64,000 bases of DNA from Psychrobacter sp. Cmf 22.2 (lineage in GTDB: Bacteria > Pseudomonadota > Gammaproteobacteria > Pseudomonadales > Moraxellaceae), in NCBI RefSeq assembly GCF_001921745.1, contig NZ_MRYA01000002.1, forward strand, positions 434,001 to 498,000. Reading direction: 5' to 3'. The notes under the pieces were generated by a model that saw nothing but the letters and a program-made list of their open reading frames with translations, ran no database searches and had not been told where the DNA came from. A program made the position numbers and the translations under genes. Below are positions 51,842 through 59,653 of this stretch, piece by piece; position 1 is the stretch's first letter, and each line of letters begins with the position of its first letter.

Positions 51842-54028
51842 ATGAGCATGGATTGCACCCAAACGATTAATGAGGTGGCAGATTTTTCTGCTGAGCGTGA
51901 CGATGACAATATCGTAACAGTCACTATCAACCAAACCGCGCGTCAGATGAATGTGATTGATGATACTTTTAATCAATCGTTTGCAGTATTGGTCGATGCT
52001 TTTATAAACGATGAGACGGCTAAAGGGCTTATCTTAACGTCAGGTAAAGACAGTTTTATCGTTGGCGCTGATATTGACCAGCTTGCGAGTATTCAAACCC
52101 ACGAGCAAGCGTTTGAATTGGCGGAGTCGCTCAAGGCAAGCCTACGTAAGCTTGAAAAATCTGGCAAACCGGTCGTGGCAGCGATGACAGGTTCAGCGCT
52201 TGGTGGCGGGCTAGAGGTTGCGTTGGGCTGTCATTACCGACTCGCTATTGATTCAGCTAAAACCAAACTTGGATTGCCCGAGGTAAAATTAGGCTTGCTA
52301 CCTGGCGGCGGTGGTACTCAGCGTCTGATGCGCCTACTCGGTATGCAAAAGTCGCTTGAGATGATGACCCAAGGTAAAATGGTTAGTGCTACCGCTGCCA
52401 AAGAGATTGGGTTTATTGATGCGATAGCCAGTGACACAGACGACATGTTAAACCAAGCTAAAGCGTGGATTAAAGCCAACCCCGATGCGCAGCAACCGTG
52501 GGACAAAAAAGGCTTTAGCATCCCTGGTGGCAATGCCAATCATCCAAAGAACGCGCAAATGCTATCTGTTGCCCCAGCTATGGCGTACCAAAAATCTCAC
52601 GGTAATTATCCTGCCATTACCCATATTATGTCTTGCGTATTTGAAGGCAGCTTACTTGATATCGATGCTGCCCTTGAGGTCGAATCGAGCTACTTTGCCG
52701 CTTGTGTGCTCTCGCCTGAATCTAACAATTTAATCACTTCTATGTGGACGCAATTAAACCAAATTAAAAAAGGACAATCACGTCCTAACAGCTTTGATCG
52801 TGAAGAAGTAAATAAGGTTGCGGTACTTGGTGCAGGCATGATGGGTGCTGGGATTGCGTATGTCGCTGCCAAAGCGGGCATCAATGTGGTGCTATTAGAT
52901 ACCAGTATTGAAAATGCTAATAAGGGTAAACAGTATTCAGAAAAATTATTAGACAAAGCTATCAATCGCGGACGCTCAAACGAGACCAAAAAAGCAGCGT
53001 TATTAAGTAAAATTCAAACCACCATATCTTATGATGATATAGAAGGTTGTGATTTAGTCATCGAAGCGGTGTTTGAGGATCGCGATATCAAAGCCAAGTG
53101 TACTGAGCAAGCAGAAGCCGTCATCGCTGAAACGGTTGTCTATGCGTCTAATACGTCGACCATTCCCATTACGAGCTTAGCCACTGCAAGTAAACGTCCT
53201 TCTCAATTCATCGGGCTACACTTTTTCTCACCAGTCGATAAGATGCCTTTGGTTGAGATTATCATGGGTGAGCAGACGGATGATGCAACCTTAGCAAAAG
53301 CTTTTGATTTCGTCTTACAAATTGGCAAAACGCCTATCGTTGTCAACGACAGTCGCGGCTTTTATACCTCGCGCGTATTTGGTACGTATGTGTCAGAAGG
53401 TATTGCGATGTTAGGTGAGGGCGTGCATCCTCGTCGAATTGAAGTCGCTGGTCTCAAAGCTGGTATGCCGATGCCACCGCTTGCGCTGCAAGATGAGGTG
53501 TCGCTCGATTTATCGTTTCGTATCAAAGAGCAATCCAAAAAAGATACGCTCAGCGAGGGTAAAGAATGGGTCAGTCATCCGGCAGAAGCGGTGCTCAAAG
53601 TGATTGCAAAAGACCACGAGCGCTTAGGTAAAAAGGTCGGCAAAGGGTTTTATGACTATTCGAAAAACACAGAGGGCAAGGATGGTAAACAGTTGTGGCC
53701 AAAACTTGCTGAGCTATTTCCGCCTGTTGATGAGCAGCCAGATATGCAAGAGCTGATAGATCGGCTGCTCTATATCCAAGCCAACGAGTCAGCGCGCTGT
53801 TATGAGGAAAACGTCTTGCGCTCTGTCGCTGAAGGTAATGTAGGCTCAATCTTTGGTTGGGGTTTCGCCCCGCATCAAGGGGGTACGCTACAGTTTATCA
53901 ATGCGACAGGTATGGAAAGTTTCGTTGCGCGTAGTCATGAGCTGGCCGCTAAGTTTGGTGCGCGTTTTAAGCCTGCACAAATTTTGATAGAGATGGCGAA
54001 AAAAGGCGAGGTGTTTTCAGATGGCTAA
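51842..54028 (+). CDS. Multifunctional 3-hydroxyacyl-CoA dehydrogenase/enoyl-CoA hydratase (FadB/FadJ family)
   Basis: The product has 728 residues from the ATG at 51842, with AAGGA 7 bases upstream; an in-frame TTG at 51818 has no ribosome binding site. The hydratase part holds SFIVGADIDQL, GGGLEVALG with Glu125, and GLPEVKLGLLPG with Glu147, equivalents of FadB Glu119 and Glu139. The dehydrogenase part has GAGMMGAG at 330-337 and IGLHFFSPVDKMPLVEII. It hydrates 2-enoyl-CoA and oxidises 3-hydroxyacyl-CoA with NAD+. With the thiolase beside it, it forms the trifunctional complex. FadB versus FadJ cannot be settled by eye. Confidence 0.93.
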   Translation: MSMDCTQTINEVADFSAERDDDNIVTVTINQTARQMNVIDDTFNQSFAVLVDAFINDETAKGLILTSGKDSFIVGADIDQLASIQTHEQAFELAESLKASLRKLEKSGKPVVAAMTGSALGGGLEVALGCHYRLAIDSAKTKLGLPEVKLGLLPGGGGTQRLMRLLGMQKSLEMMTQGKMVSATAAKEIGFIDAIASDTDDMLNQAKAWIKANPDAQQPWDKKGFSIPGGNANHPKNAQMLSVAPAMAYQKSHGNYPAITHIMSCVFEGSLLDIDAALEVESSYFAACVLSPESNNLITSMWTQLNQIKKGQSRPNSFDREEVNKVAVLGAGMMGAGIAYVAAKAGINVVLLDTSIENANKGKQYSEKLLDKAINRGRSNETKKAALLSKIQTTISYDDIEGCDLVIEAVFEDRDIKAKCTEQAEAVIAETVVYASNTSTIPITSLATASKRPSQFIGLHFFSPVDKMPLVEIIMGEQTDDATLAKAFDFVLQIGKTPIVVNDSRGFYTSRVFGTYVSEGIAMLGEGVHPRRIEVAGLKAGMPMPPLALQDEVSLDLSFRIKEQSKKDTLSEGKEWVSHPAEAVLKVIAKDHERLGKKVGKGFYDYSKNTEGKDGKQLWPKLAELFPPVDEQPDMQELIDRLLYIQANESARCYEENVLRSVAEGNVGSIFGWGFAPHQGGTLQFINATGMESFVARSHELAAKFGARFKPAQILIEMAKKGEVFSDG

Positions 54029-55133
54029 TACAGATGTAGTATCGAATAACTCAATACCCAGTACAATGACAGACATGATGGCTGACTGTTTAAATGGTCT
54101 TAAAGTTGTCGATCTCACGCGTAATTTACCTGGTCCATTCGCGACGCGCTTACTTGCCGATCTAGGCGCAGAAATCGTTAAAATTGAACCAGAAAATGGC
54201 GATCCAGGACGTGCATTTGGTGAGTTATTCAAAGCGTTAAATCATGGCAAACATTGCGAAAAGGTGGATTTTCGTAGCGAAGCAGGCATTGAAGCAATAA
54301 AAGCACACATCAAAGATGCAGACGTGATGCTTGATAGTTTTCGCCCTGAGGTCCTCGTTGGCATGGGTTTAGACGCGGCTACCCTACATGCTATCAACCC
54401 AAAACTGGTGATGGTTTCTATCACAGGCTACGGTATTCCAGAGGCGCTTGATGCTACAGGTAAGTCTTGGGCAGCGAAGGCTGGGCATGACATCAACTTT
54501 ATGGCAATGAGTGGCACCCTCTATCAGCTAAAAACAGAAACAGGCAATCAAGCCATGCCCAATATGCAATTTGCAGATTTGGCTGGTGGTAGCGATACCG
54601 CAGTGATTGCCTTATTAGCAGCGGTATTTGCCGCTAAAAATACTGGTCGCGGTCGACACATAGCCGTGAGTATGACGCATAGCTTGTATCATCATCTGGT
54701 TATGCCAAAAGCGACAGCTGATATGATGAAAAATATAAATGGACAACGCCCAGAGCCTCAGAATGACTTCTTGGGTGGATGGCTGCCGTGCTATCGGCTG
54801 TACAAAACACAAGATGGTCGCCATATGGCAGTCGGCTCATTAGAATTTAAATTTTGGCGATTATTATGCGAGACGTTAGATTTGTCTGAACATATCGATG
54901 CTCATTGGCAGCGTGGATCAATGCCAAATACAGCTGAGAGTAAACAAGCTGAGCAAGCAATGATAGACAAGTTTGCTAGTCAAACGATGACGTATTGGGA
55001 AGAATTGTTCGCAGAGGTTGATGCTTGCGTAACCCCTGTACTTAATTTGATAGAAGCTCAAAGCCATCCACTATTTGCGCATCAAGATGAGCATCAAGCG
55101 ACTGCCAGCTGGCAGGTTACTGCTGGTGCATAA
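54021..55133 (+). CDS. CaiB/BaiF family protein, alpha-methylacyl-CoA racemase type
   Basis: This is a 370-residue class-III CoA-transferase-fold protein. DLTRNLPGPFATRLLADLGAEIVKIE is the CoA-binding start. AGHDINFMAMSG gives His156 and Asp157, and MPNMQFADLAGG gives Asp186, spaced exactly like His126/Asp156 of mycobacterial AMACR. AMACR interconverts (R)- and (S)-2-methylacyl-CoA so that branched acids can enter beta-oxidation. It overlaps the preceding gene by 8 bases, with GAGG 9 bases before the ATG. The His/Asp pair argues for racemase over transferase. It is the last gene of the operon. Confidence 0.85.
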   Translation: MANTDVVSNNSIPSTMTDMMADCLNGLKVVDLTRNLPGPFATRLLADLGAEIVKIEPENGDPGRAFGELFKALNHGKHCEKVDFRSEAGIEAIKAHIKDADVMLDSFRPEVLVGMGLDAATLHAINPKLVMVSITGYGIPEALDATGKSWAAKAGHDINFMAMSGTLYQLKTETGNQAMPNMQFADLAGGSDTAVIALLAAVFAAKNTGRGRHIAVSMTHSLYHHLVMPKATADMMKNINGQRPEPQNDFLGGWLPCYRLYKTQDGRHMAVGSLEFKFWRLLCETLDLSEHIDAHWQRGSMPNTAESKQAEQAMIDKFASQTMTYWEELFAEVDACVTPVLNLIEAQSHPLFAHQDEHQATASWQVTAGA

Positions 55134-55167
55134 ACTCAGTGGAACCCTGTAGCAAGGAGTCAACTAT

Positions 55168-55192
55168 AAAAAGCCCCGCTAAGGGGCTTTTT
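55168..55192 (+). terminator. Terminator after the beta-oxidation operon
   Basis: AAAAAGCCCC-GCTAA-GGGGCTTTTT is a compact stem-loop with a T run, 35 bases after the AMACR-type gene. Confidence 0.9.
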
Positions 55193-55399
55193 CGCATCTT
55201 TAACAAAATTTCATGAAGTCATATCTTTGACTCCTATAAGAAAGCATAACTAACTTTTGATAGTCCAGATAAAAATAGAGTTATTTAAGCTTTCGGAATA
55301 ACTTTGTTTTCCTCCATATAGTCTGATATTTATAAAAAATCATCTATAGGTATTAGCTGTACTTATACATAGTATTATTTTATATCGTTTGACTGCATC

Positions 55400-55415
55400 T
55401 ATATGGGCCCATATA
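55400..55415. promoter_or_regulatory. Perfect 16-bp palindrome upstream of the HDAC-family operon
   Basis: TATATGGG and CCCATATA meet without a spacer, 169 bases before the amidohydrolase start, in the 450-base A+T-rich gap 55134-55583. This looks like a dimeric regulator site. Confidence 0.45.
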
Positions 55416-55509
55416 TTAAGTATTAACCAGAAACAACTAATTTAAGAATTATAGTTAATATTTTATATAGATATTTATCGCTTTTTTATTAGTATTTTTA
55501 ATATAAAAA

Positions 55510-55535
55510 TAGCCATTAATCTAGATTAATGGCTA
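55510..55535. promoter_or_regulatory. Perfect 26-bp palindrome immediately upstream of the HDAC-family operon
   Basis: TAGCCATTAATCT is followed directly by its exact complement AGATTAATGGCTA. It ends 48 bases before the ATG, either overlapping the promoter as an operator or forming a hairpin in the mRNA leader. The LysR-type regulator of this region is a candidate binder. Confidence 0.5.
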
Positions 55536-55583
55536 ATAACTATTGTTTGTATAGAAATTATTTATAACAAAGGACTGTTTAAA

Positions 55584-56609
55584 ATGAAAATATATAGCCA
55601 TGAAAACCAAATGCTTCATCATCCAAAAACGTATTTTTCTCGTGGACAAATGCGAGAGCCACAAGAGAAGCCTGAGCGTTTAACGGAGTTGTTAAAAGCG
55701 CCAAAAGCGTTGGGGTTAGAAGTTATTACTGCCAAAGATAAGGGCATTGAACCGATATTGGCTGTACATGATTTTGATTACGTCGAGTTTTTGAAGTATG
55801 GGCATGATGCATGGATGGCTGTAGATGAAGATATGGGGGAGGAGATTCAAACCACTGTTTATATTCCAAATAATTCTGGACTTGGTATCTTGGCTAAAGC
55901 CGCTAAATATCAAGCCGATGGTAGCGCACCTATTGGTAAGCATTCGTGGACATCCATCTACTGGTCTGCCCAAACTGCACTCAATGCTGCAGATTCATTA
56001 TTGGAAAATGCGACAAGTCAAAATGCTATTCAAGTCTGTATTACTAGACCTGCAGGCCATCATGCACGTAAAAGTGCCGCTGGTGGTTTTTGTTATCTAA
56101 ATAATGCGGCGATAGTTGCTGAGCATCTTCGTCAAAAATACCAAAAAATAGCCATCATAGATACTGATATGCATCATGGTCAGGGTATTCAAGAGATATT
56201 CTATGATCGTAAAGATGTACTCTATACCTCAGTACATGGTAGTCCTATTAATTTTTATCCGGTTGTTGCAGGTCATGAGCATGAAAGAGGTGAGGGAGAA
56301 GGATACGGGTATAACATCAATTTTCCCATGCCTCATGGTACCGATGAAGCTGGATTTTTTGAATATGTTGATCAATCAATAGCATCTTTAAAATTGTTCA
56401 ATCCTGATGTAATCGTCCATGTCTTAGGATTCGATGTTTACAAAGATGACCCTCAAGCCAAATGTGAAGTTAGTACGCAGGGCTTTAAAGTTTTAGCGCA
56501 AAAGCTCAAAGCATTAAACAAACCAGTCATTGTCTTAGTAGAGGGCGGTTACTGTATAGAAAAGCTGAACGAAAACCTACAGGCATTTTTGTCTGGACTC
56601 AGTGAATAA
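55584..56609 (+). CDS. Histone-deacetylase-family amidohydrolase (acetylpolyamine amidohydrolase type)
   Basis: This is a 341-residue zinc hydrolase. PAGHHARKSAAGGFCYLNN gives the catalytic His159-His160 pair. IIDTDMHHGQG gives zinc ligands Asp195 and His197, and LGFDVYKDDP gives Asp284. VEGGY near the end supplies the catalytic Tyr. HGSPINFYPVVAGHEHERGEG is the long loop seen in acetylpolyamine amidohydrolases, which restricts the active site to slender substrates. It removes acetyl (or another acyl) groups from amines. AAGGA lies before the ATG. It heads an operon with two transporters and a ThDP enzyme. Confidence 0.9.
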   Translation: MKIYSHENQMLHHPKTYFSRGQMREPQEKPERLTELLKAPKALGLEVITAKDKGIEPILAVHDFDYVEFLKYGHDAWMAVDEDMGEEIQTTVYIPNNSGLGILAKAAKYQADGSAPIGKHSWTSIYWSAQTALNAADSLLENATSQNAIQVCITRPAGHHARKSAAGGFCYLNNAAIVAEHLRQKYQKIAIIDTDMHHGQGIQEIFYDRKDVLYTSVHGSPINFYPVVAGHEHERGEGEGYGYNINFPMPHGTDEAGFFEYVDQSIASLKLFNPDVIVHVLGFDVYKDDPQAKCEVSTQGFKVLAQKLKALNKPVIVLVEGGYCIEKLNENLQAFLSGLSE

Positions 56610-56698
56610 AAAAGTTATGTTTAATAAGTAAGTAAGAAACTACTGTTGAAAGGACTTCAACAAGCAAAATATGCAAGAAAGTACAGGGAGCGTTAAAT

Positions 56699-58126
56699 AT
56701 GTATGATTCGCAGGAACGTTTAATTTTAGGCTTTTTGATTGTTATATATTTCTTTTTCTTATTTGGCGTCTCGCTTTATATCAACAAAAAGAGCATTAAA
56801 ACCTACGATGACTTCAACGTTGCAGGAAGATCGGTATCCCTATTTCCACTTATTTTGACCTTTGTGGGCACTGCGGTTGGTGGTGCCACTCTGCTAGGTT
56901 TTATGGAAAATGGCTTTTTATTTGGAATGGGTCAACAGTGGTTAAATTTTTCAATTTTCCTTGCTGGTGTGGTAATGCTCGCGTTTTTCTTAAAAAGAAT
57001 TCGTGCGCTTGGTGAAAAGTATGAAATGGTCACTATTGCAGATTTTACGGTATTGAGGTTTGGCGAAGGTGCTAGGATTCCCACGGTAGCCAGTACCATG
57101 GTTGCCTATAGTGCGATAACAGGATTACAGTTCGTAGCCATCGCCACTATCATCAATTTAACCATGGGACTGAATTTAACCACGGGTATACTAATCAGTT
57201 GGGCAATGCTGACATTGAAGACCTATTTTGGTGGTATGAAATCAGTCATTTGGCAAGATGCATTCCATGGCACGATACAGACAGTTGGCGTTTTTATTCT
57301 ATTTGTCGTCGTTATCATCGCTTCAGGTGGCTTAGAAGCAGTGCAGCTTAATGTAGCAGCGTCTGATCAACCTGATTTTTTAAATATTATGGGTATACCT
57401 CCTTCTGAGGTGTTCGTTTATCTGCTAACTATTGGTGCTTACCAGATGGTTAGACAGGACTTATGGCAAAGATTTTGGGCTGCTGGAAGTGCTAAAACAG
57501 CTAGAATTGGATATTGGATAGCGATTATCTTAGGGGCTGTCACTGCTTTTATGATTATTGCCATTGGCGTTATGGCCCGCTTCGGACTCAATTTGGGAGA
57601 CATTGATTCAAACTTGACTTACTACGCAGTGATCGGTGATGTCTTTAGTTTTCCAATGGTGGTAGTAATGATTATTGCCTTATTTGCCACAGTTATTTCA
57701 ACAGCCGATTCGTTCTTCATGGCCGGTGCCTCTTCAATTGCAAACGATATTATTAGACCCAAGCTCAAAGAGACACCAGATCTTGATAAGCGTTTATTAA
57801 AATATAGCCGTATATCTGTCATAGCAGTTTCTATCCTCTCACTTCTACTTGCTCTTTACATCCCTCAATTGGTTAACTTATTTGTGACAGGCGCTGCTAT
57901 GTTAGTGTCGAGTCTATTAGCACCCGTTATCGCTGGTCTCTTTTGGAAAAGAGCCACTCGATTAGGTGGAACGGTGGCAATGTGGATTGGTCTAATTGTG
58001 GCCGTTATTTGGCAAGTGCTTGGTCATCCATATGGCCTACACCCTGTATTCATAGGTTTACCAATTTCGATGCTATTGGTTGTTTTTGTATCATTAGCGA
58101 CCAGTGACACAAGTAGTGAGATTTAG
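56699..58126 (+). CDS. Sodium:solute symporter (SSS family)
   Basis: The 475-residue LeuT-fold transporter has about 13 hydrophobic segments. NVAGRSVSLFPLILTFVGTAVGGATLLG is the TM1 region of SSS proteins, and FATVISTADSFFMAGASSIANDI in TM8 holds the Ser/Thr sodium-2 site. Members carry sugars, proline, pantothenate, choline, acetate or polyamine-like compounds with sodium. It follows the HDAC-family gene by 89 bases, with AGGGAG before the ATG, suggesting it imports the amide or acylated compound that gene hydrolyses. The substrate is unknown. Confidence 0.88.
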   Translation: MYDSQERLILGFLIVIYFFFLFGVSLYINKKSIKTYDDFNVAGRSVSLFPLILTFVGTAVGGATLLGFMENGFLFGMGQQWLNFSIFLAGVVMLAFFLKRIRALGEKYEMVTIADFTVLRFGEGARIPTVASTMVAYSAITGLQFVAIATIINLTMGLNLTTGILISWAMLTLKTYFGGMKSVIWQDAFHGTIQTVGVFILFVVVIIASGGLEAVQLNVAASDQPDFLNIMGIPPSEVFVYLLTIGAYQMVRQDLWQRFWAAGSAKTARIGYWIAIILGAVTAFMIIAIGVMARFGLNLGDIDSNLTYYAVIGDVFSFPMVVVMIIALFATVISTADSFFMAGASSIANDIIRPKLKETPDLDKRLLKYSRISVIAVSILSLLLALYIPQLVNLFVTGAAMLVSSLLAPVIAGLFWKRATRLGGTVAMWIGLIVAVIWQVLGHPYGLHPVFIGLPISMLLVVFVSLATSDTSSEI

Positions 58127-58184
58127 ATTTTCTAATTAAGTAAAGTTAGTTAAATTTTGTTTAATTAAAACAAGGATGTTTGGT

Positions 58185-58319
58185 ATGAAAGTTTCGATTC
58201 TAAAAGTGTTCGGTTATGGCGACATCTATTTCAATGTAGCGAGTGCAGTCGTAAATGTGATTAATAGTCAGGTTCAATGCTCTATTATCAATGTGAGGTT
58301 TCTATGTCTAAACAATTAA
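58185..58319 (+). CDS. Possible 44-residue protein overlapping the NRAMP-like gene
   Basis: ATG at 58185 has AAGGA 8 bases upstream, a better ribosome binding site than that of the next gene, and the frame runs to TAA at 58317, overlapping the NRAMP-like start by 16 bases. MKVSILKVFGYGDIYFNVAS has no known domain; the middle VASAVVNVIN is mildly hydrophobic. It could be a true small protein, a translational-coupling leader, or the remnant of a longer gene. No homologue was recognised. Confidence 0.4.
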   Translation: MKVSILKVFGYGDIYFNVASAVVNVINSQVQCSIINVRFLCLNN

Positions 58320-59575
58320 CTTCTACTCTAGATAATAGTGATGTAGAGAAAAGCTTTAGCTGGCGGACGCTCGGCCCTGGTATCTTATTAGCATCGGCAG
58401 CTATTGGCGGCTCACACTTAATATCCTCTACTCAAGCTGGAGCAACTTATGGTTGGCAATTGGCAGGTCTGATAATCATAACCAATCTATTGAAGTATCC
58501 GTTTTTTCGTTTTGGTACTGATTATGTTTATGGCACTGGTGAGTCTTTGATCGCAGGTTACTATAAAAAATCAAAAATTTATCTGGGTATTTATCTATTC
58601 TTATCAATGTTTGCATCGGTAGTAGGGACAGGTGCTGTTGCCTTGCTTTGTGCCGCTATTTTAGGATTTATGCTCCCTGCCAGCCTCGGGCTGTCGACCA
58701 TTACACTATCTATTATTGTGATGGTTATCTCCTGGGTGTTTTTGGTTGCAGGACATTATAAACTGCTTGATAGTGTGAATAAGTGGATTATTATTGCTCT
58801 GACATTTGGCTCCCTTATTGCTGTTATTATCGCTGCGGGTAAGCCTACAGTGATGACAGCAGATTTTGTAGCAACGTCACCTTGGAGTTTAGCGACTTTA
58901 GGCTTTCTTGTAGCGCTAATGGGATGGATGCCTGCTCCCATGGAGTTTTCAGCCATCAACTCGATGTGGATATCAGCAAAAATCAAAGCTGAAAATACCA
59001 CATATCGCCAAGGCTTGACTGATTTTAACGTGGGGTACTCTGTCTCTACAATTTTAGCCTTGGTATTCTTGGGATTGGGAGTGTTTGTTCAATACGGTTC
59101 TGGCCAAGAGATTCAAACAGCAGGCAGTGATTATGTAGGTCAATTGATCAATATGTATACCGCCACTATCGGTGAATGGTCCAGATTCCTTGTCGCTTTT
59201 GTGGCATTCATGTGCATGTTCGGGACAACGCTTACCAGCGCAGATGGTACCGCGCGTGCAAATTCTGAATGTTTGCGACTTTTTAAAGGTAATAAAGAGA
59301 TTACCAATGGACAAATATTCTTTTGGACGAGCTATGCCATATTTGGCGGACTTATAATCATCCTTTTCTTTACTGGTCAACTTGGCTCAATGCTCAAATT
59401 CGCTATGATTGCCGCTTTTATTGCAGCGCCTATTGTTGGTGGTCTGAACTATGTATTGATTAAAGATCACAAAAAATTATCCACGCTCATGAATGTATGG
59501 GCAATTTTGGGATTAATATTCTTAACTGGGATTGCTCTGTTGTTCATCGCTAATTTATTAGGATTTTTTAGCTGA
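58304..59575 (+). CDS. NRAMP-fold transporter with altered metal-site motifs
   Basis: The product has 424 residues from the ATG at 58304 (GAGG 5 bases upstream; an in-frame TTG at 58277 is rejected). It has 11 hydrophobic segments and the NRAMP outline LGPGILLASAAIGGSHLISSTQAGA and GWMPAPMEFSA. In canonical NRAMPs TM1 reads DPGN. Here it is GGSH, so the metal-binding Asp and Asn are Gly35 and His38. In TM6, MPH is MPA (Met209 kept, His lost). Divalent metal transport as in MntH is therefore doubtful; it may carry an organic or different ionic substrate. It lies between the SSS and ThDP genes in one operon. Confidence 0.82.
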   Translation: MSKQLTSTLDNSDVEKSFSWRTLGPGILLASAAIGGSHLISSTQAGATYGWQLAGLIIITNLLKYPFFRFGTDYVYGTGESLIAGYYKKSKIYLGIYLFLSMFASVVGTGAVALLCAAILGFMLPASLGLSTITLSIIVMVISWVFLVAGHYKLLDSVNKWIIIALTFGSLIAVIIAAGKPTVMTADFVATSPWSLATLGFLVALMGWMPAPMEFSAINSMWISAKIKAENTTYRQGLTDFNVGYSVSTILALVFLGLGVFVQYGSGQEIQTAGSDYVGQLINMYTATIGEWSRFLVAFVAFMCMFGTTLTSADGTARANSECLRLFKGNKEITNGQIFFWTSYAIFGGLIIILFFTGQLGSMLKFAMIAAFIAAPIVGGLNYVLIKDHKKLSTLMNVWAILGLIFLTGIALLFIANLLGFFS

Positions 59576-59653
59576 ACAAATACATTTAGTTAACAGTATG
59601 CTTATGTGCAGTAAAGAGTAAAAATTAAGAAAATAGAAGTTAAGGAAATAAGA

